NCBI RefSeq assembly: GCF_001684335.1
Contig: NZ_LOIC01000063.1
Span: forward strand, 824 to 64,823
Length of the DNA stretch: 64,000 bases
Direction: 5' to 3'
DNA from: Photorhabdus namnaonensis
Lineage (GTDB): Bacteria > Pseudomonadota > Gammaproteobacteria > Enterobacterales > Enterobacteriaceae
In this document: piece by piece, positions 61,626-64,000 of the stretch
Layout of the letters: each line of letters begins with the position of its first letter
Position numbering within the stretch: the stretch's first letter is position 1
Made by a program: the position numbers and the translations under genes
Notes under the pieces: generated by a model
Told to the model about the DNA's origin: nothing
Seen by the model: only the letters and a program-made list of their open reading frames with translations
Databases searched by the model: none

Positions 61626-62787
61626 TTATGAAAAGGTCTTACGTGATAGCGGGATGCCAACCACGGAAACCGACATCAGCATGGCATTCGCTAAAGTGGT
61701 CGATGAAGCTGGGTTGGTGACCAACACCTCGCGGATGTCCCCGTTTTGGCGGCTGATTAACACCATAGTAACGCGCCCTGTGTTATGGCTGAAAGCGGCG
61801 TTAATCAATGTCACCTTAAAAAATATGTACTTGGCGACTGCATCCGGCACATGGTTGGATATGTTTGCGTGGGGCGTCAACCTGAAACGTAAACCCGCAT
61901 CCGCTGCGCAGGGTGTGCTCCGCTTCTATAAAACCGCAGGCGCATCAACGGTGACCGTGCCCGCCGGAACGGTGATCCAGACTGAACGCATTAATGGCGA
62001 AATCTATCGCGTCAGCACCACGGAAAGCGTAGTGATGGCCGACAATGTGTCCAGTGCCTTATTGCCTGTCAAAGCAGAAGCCGCAGGCGGTGCTTTCAAC
62101 CTTGCCCCCGGTTATTTTCGTCTCCTGCCCGTGGCAGTGTCGGGCATTGAGCGAGTACAGAATGAAGAGGGTTGGCTATTGACGCCCGGTGCAGATGCCG
62201 AATCCGATGATGATTTGCGCGACCGTTGCCGCAACCAATATAACTGGGTGGGCAACTACCATACAGATGCAGTTTACTGCGGTATGATTGCCGCTGTGGC
62301 AGGTTTGAGCATTGATCGCATTTTTTTCCTGCATGATGCGCCTCGTGGTGCCGGAACGGCAAATGCCTATTTGTTGCTGGATTCTGGGATCATCAGCCAG
62401 CCCTTTATTGAGGCAGTGAACGATTACATCACCCATCAGGGGCATCATGGGCATGGGGATGATATGCAGTGTCTGCCGATGCCCGAAACGCACCATGAAT
62501 TATTGGTCACGCTGTTTGTGGCAAATTTGGCGAACTACAGCCAGGAACAGGTAACAACATTAAAAACGGATGTTGAAAACCTGATCCGCTGCGCCTTTCG
62601 GGAAAATAGGGAATACCACGTGAAAAAAACCTGGCCGTATGCCCGATTTTCCTTTTCCAACCTGGGACAAGAAATACACCGTGAATTTGCCGAGATTGAA
62701 TCACTGACCTTTTCATTGGGTGACATTCTGAGTGATTTAAGTGTGCCCAGGCTGCAATCACTGATAATTGAGGTGAGGAATGTCTGA
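61603..62787 (+). CDS. Baseplate assembly protein J (P2 gpJ / gp47 family)
   Basis: The 394-residue product is the large baseplate wedge protein. It starts with GTG at 61603 as (M)ETKPTIDYEKVLRDSGMPTT, overlapping the previous gene by 23 bases. Family marks are RFYKTAGASTVTVPAGTVIQ, the long strand-rich middle (VSSALLPVKAEAAGGAFNL, ESDDDLRDRCRNQY) and GMIAAVAGLSIDRIFFLHDA. No alternative ATG fits. It overlaps tail protein I by 8 bases. Confidence 0.9.
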   Translation: METKPTIDYEKVLRDSGMPTTETDISMAFAKVVDEAGLVTNTSRMSPFWRLINTIVTRPVLWLKAALINVTLKNMYLATASGTWLDMFAWGVNLKRKPASAAQGVLRFYKTAGASTVTVPAGTVIQTERINGEIYRVSTTESVVMADNVSSALLPVKAEAAGGAFNLAPGYFRLLPVAVSGIERVQNEEGWLLTPGADAESDDDLRDRCRNQYNWVGNYHTDAVYCGMIAAVAGLSIDRIFFLHDAPRGAGTANAYLLLDSGIISQPFIEAVNDYITHQGHHGHGDDMQCLPMPETHHELLVTLFVANLANYSQEQVTTLKTDVENLIRCAFRENREYHVKKTWPYARFSFSNLGQEIHREFAEIESLTFSLGDILSDLSVPRLQSLIIEVRNV

Positions 62788-63436
62788 ATTCAGGGAACGA
62801 CTCAGGCGGCTGGCCTTGCCGTCATGGATGGATAAGGGAGAACCCGCCAAACTGCTTTGGGCCGCGCGTGAATTCTGGTTAATGATTTATCGCTGGTTGA
62901 CATGGCCGTTAGCCCAATTGGACGCAGAAACTTGTTCGGCGGAATTACTGCCGATATTGGCCTATCAGCGGGATATCCAGCGCTTTAACGGTGAACCACT
63001 GACATTATTTCGTAAACGGGTGAAATACGCGTTTATTAATACCAGAGAGGCGGGCAGTGTTGCGGGATTTATCGCTATCTTTGAACGTTTAGGTGTCGGC
63101 CATGTTGAAGTACGGGAACGACAACCGGCAATAGAGTGGGATGTGATTATTTTGCGTGTCAGTGACGGGCAAGTCGCTGAAAACCCTGATTTGCTGATGA
63201 GCATCATTCGTCAGTATGGCCGCACTTGCCGCCGCTACCGTTTTGAAGTGATGACGAATAACAAACTGTTTATGCGTGTGGGCAGTTTAGGCGTGGAATA
63301 TTGCTGTTATTACGCGGCCATGTCCTCGCCGCTCCTGCGATTAAAAGTGGGTTACATGTCAGGTGAGTCCGTTTTTGATAGCGCCAGTTTAAAGGCGATT
63401 ACCGCACCTAATATGACTTACGGTGCATCATTATAA
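62780..63436 (+). CDS. Tail protein I (P2 gpI family)
   Basis: The 218-residue product belongs to the baseplate wedge gpI family, with SWMDKGEPAKLLWAAREFW, the LLPILAYQRDIQRFNGEPLTLFRKRVKYA segment (split) and GSVAGFIAIFERLG. It connects the J wedge with the fibre. It overlaps gpJ by 8 bases and precedes the tail fibre gene by 9 bases. Confidence 0.88.
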   Translation: MSEFRERLRRLALPSWMDKGEPAKLLWAAREFWLMIYRWLTWPLAQLDAETCSAELLPILAYQRDIQRFNGEPLTLFRKRVKYAFINTREAGSVAGFIAIFERLGVGHVEVRERQPAIEWDVIILRVSDGQVAENPDLLMSIIRQYGRTCRRYRFEVMTNNKLFMRVGSLGVEYCCYYAAMSSPLLRLKVGYMSGESVFDSASLKAITAPNMTYGASL

Positions 63437-63445
63437 GGAAATAAT

Positions 63446-64000
63446 ATGGCATCAGTAATTACAGTAGACTTTGAAAAATGGAAAGCGCAGCAGGCCGCGG
63501 CGGGAAAGCCCGTGGTTTTGGATGAGTTTGTTTTTGCTTATGTGCCGGATTTAGATCCCGCTCTTGCCATTAATCGTGATGAGAAATTACCCGCAGAAAG
63601 TCATATTGTGCATCGCCAGGCTGTGAACAAAACAGGGTTAGCTAGCGAAAATGCGGTAGCCTACAGTGTCACATTGGGAACGGAAGTCGGTCATTTTGAT
63701 TTTAACTGGATTGGCCTGATAAATAAGGCTTCTGGCATTATTGGCATGATTACCCATGCCCCAACGCAGAAAAAAATTAAGACCGCGAACGGACTACAGG
63801 GAAATGTACTGACTCGCTCTTTTTTACTGGAGTTTGAAGGGGGCAGCCAAAGAGACCGCTATTACGACGACGGCGGAAACCTGGCAGATTGATTTTACCG
63901 CCCGTTTATCTGGCATCGATGAAATGCAGCGCCTGATGAATACTGACAGTTACGGTGAGGCGGCTTTTTTCGGTGATGGGTTTTCCGTGGTTCGTCGTGA
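63446..64000 (+). pseudogene. Tail fibre gene (gpH-like), frameshifted and cut by the window edge
   Basis: The first frame gives 148 residues beginning MASVITVDFEKWKAQQAAAG with the collar-fibre N-domain, ending at TGA 63890. Another frame, entered one base later near the G5 run at 63839-63843, continues openly to the window end as AAKETAITTTAETWQIDFTA and RLSGIDEMQRLMNTD. With four Gs instead of five the frame would read through as EGAAKET. The whole is the DUF3751-type collar fibre. Receptor binding would be lost unless the run varies in a population. Confidence 0.8.

Overview
The window looks like a chromosomal segment of an enterobacterium of the Photorhabdus/Xenorhabdus group, with Photorhabdus most likely. 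The evidence is gene order that matches Escherichia coli block by block (degQ/degS, zapE, rplM-rpsI-sspAB, gltBD, arcB-elbB-mtgA, dolP-diaA-yraN-lpoA/rsmI-rnpB, yhaK/yhaJ, yqjFKEDA, alx, sstT, fadH), moderate GC content in genes, very AT-rich spacers and ERIC-type palindromes. The genus is inferred from overall character and was not confirmed by a search.

Core region, about 1-43,050. degS and degQ (envelope proteases) are separated by an unusual 1.8 kb AT-rich spacer and a solitary VapB-type antitoxin. Next come the division genes zapG and zapE, the L13/S9 operon with its leader, sspA-sspB, glutamate synthase gltB-gltD, the sensor kinase arcB, elbB-mtgA, and the lpoA/yraN/diaA/dolP envelope cluster divergent from rsmI and rnpB. 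The -35 box of rnpB overlaps the end of an ERIC element. A yhaK/yhaJ pair follows. Between yhaJ and yqjF lies a small accessory island holding two unrecognised genes (one with a signal peptide), a second ERIC copy of the same 127 bp length, and about 1 kb of non-coding DNA. The yqjF-K-E-D-A membrane genes, the manganese riboswitch with alx, sstT, fadH, an asd-type dehydrogenase, a GNAT acetyltransferase, a VirK/YbjX protein, idi and a methyltransferase complete this part.

Prophage region, about 44,700-64,000 and beyond the right edge. This is a P2-superfamily tailed phage with HP1/K139-like tail genes: a P2 gpA-type replication gene, an Ogr-like activator, portal, terminase, scaffold, capsid, head completion, sheath (DUF2586), tube (DUF2597), holin, M15 endolysin, nested Rz/Rz1 spanins, tail chaperone, tape measure, DUF2590, baseplate J, tail protein I and tail fibre. 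No integrase, repressor or cox gene is visible at its left end.

The early genes are decayed. A DUF2732-type gene has an in-frame TAG, a DUF3850-type gene has a one-base frameshift, and the replication gene carries a 14-bp tandem duplication plus a second frameshift at a G6 run. The holin and the tail fibre gene are also frameshifted at G runs. Head and tail genes are otherwise open, so this is probably a defective prophage or one partly kept as a particle-producing remnant. The tail chaperone ends on a canonical A AAA AAC slippery heptamer and a 64-codon -1 extension runs exactly to the tape-measure start, which is strong sequence evidence for a programmed -1 frameshift of the lambda G/GT kind.
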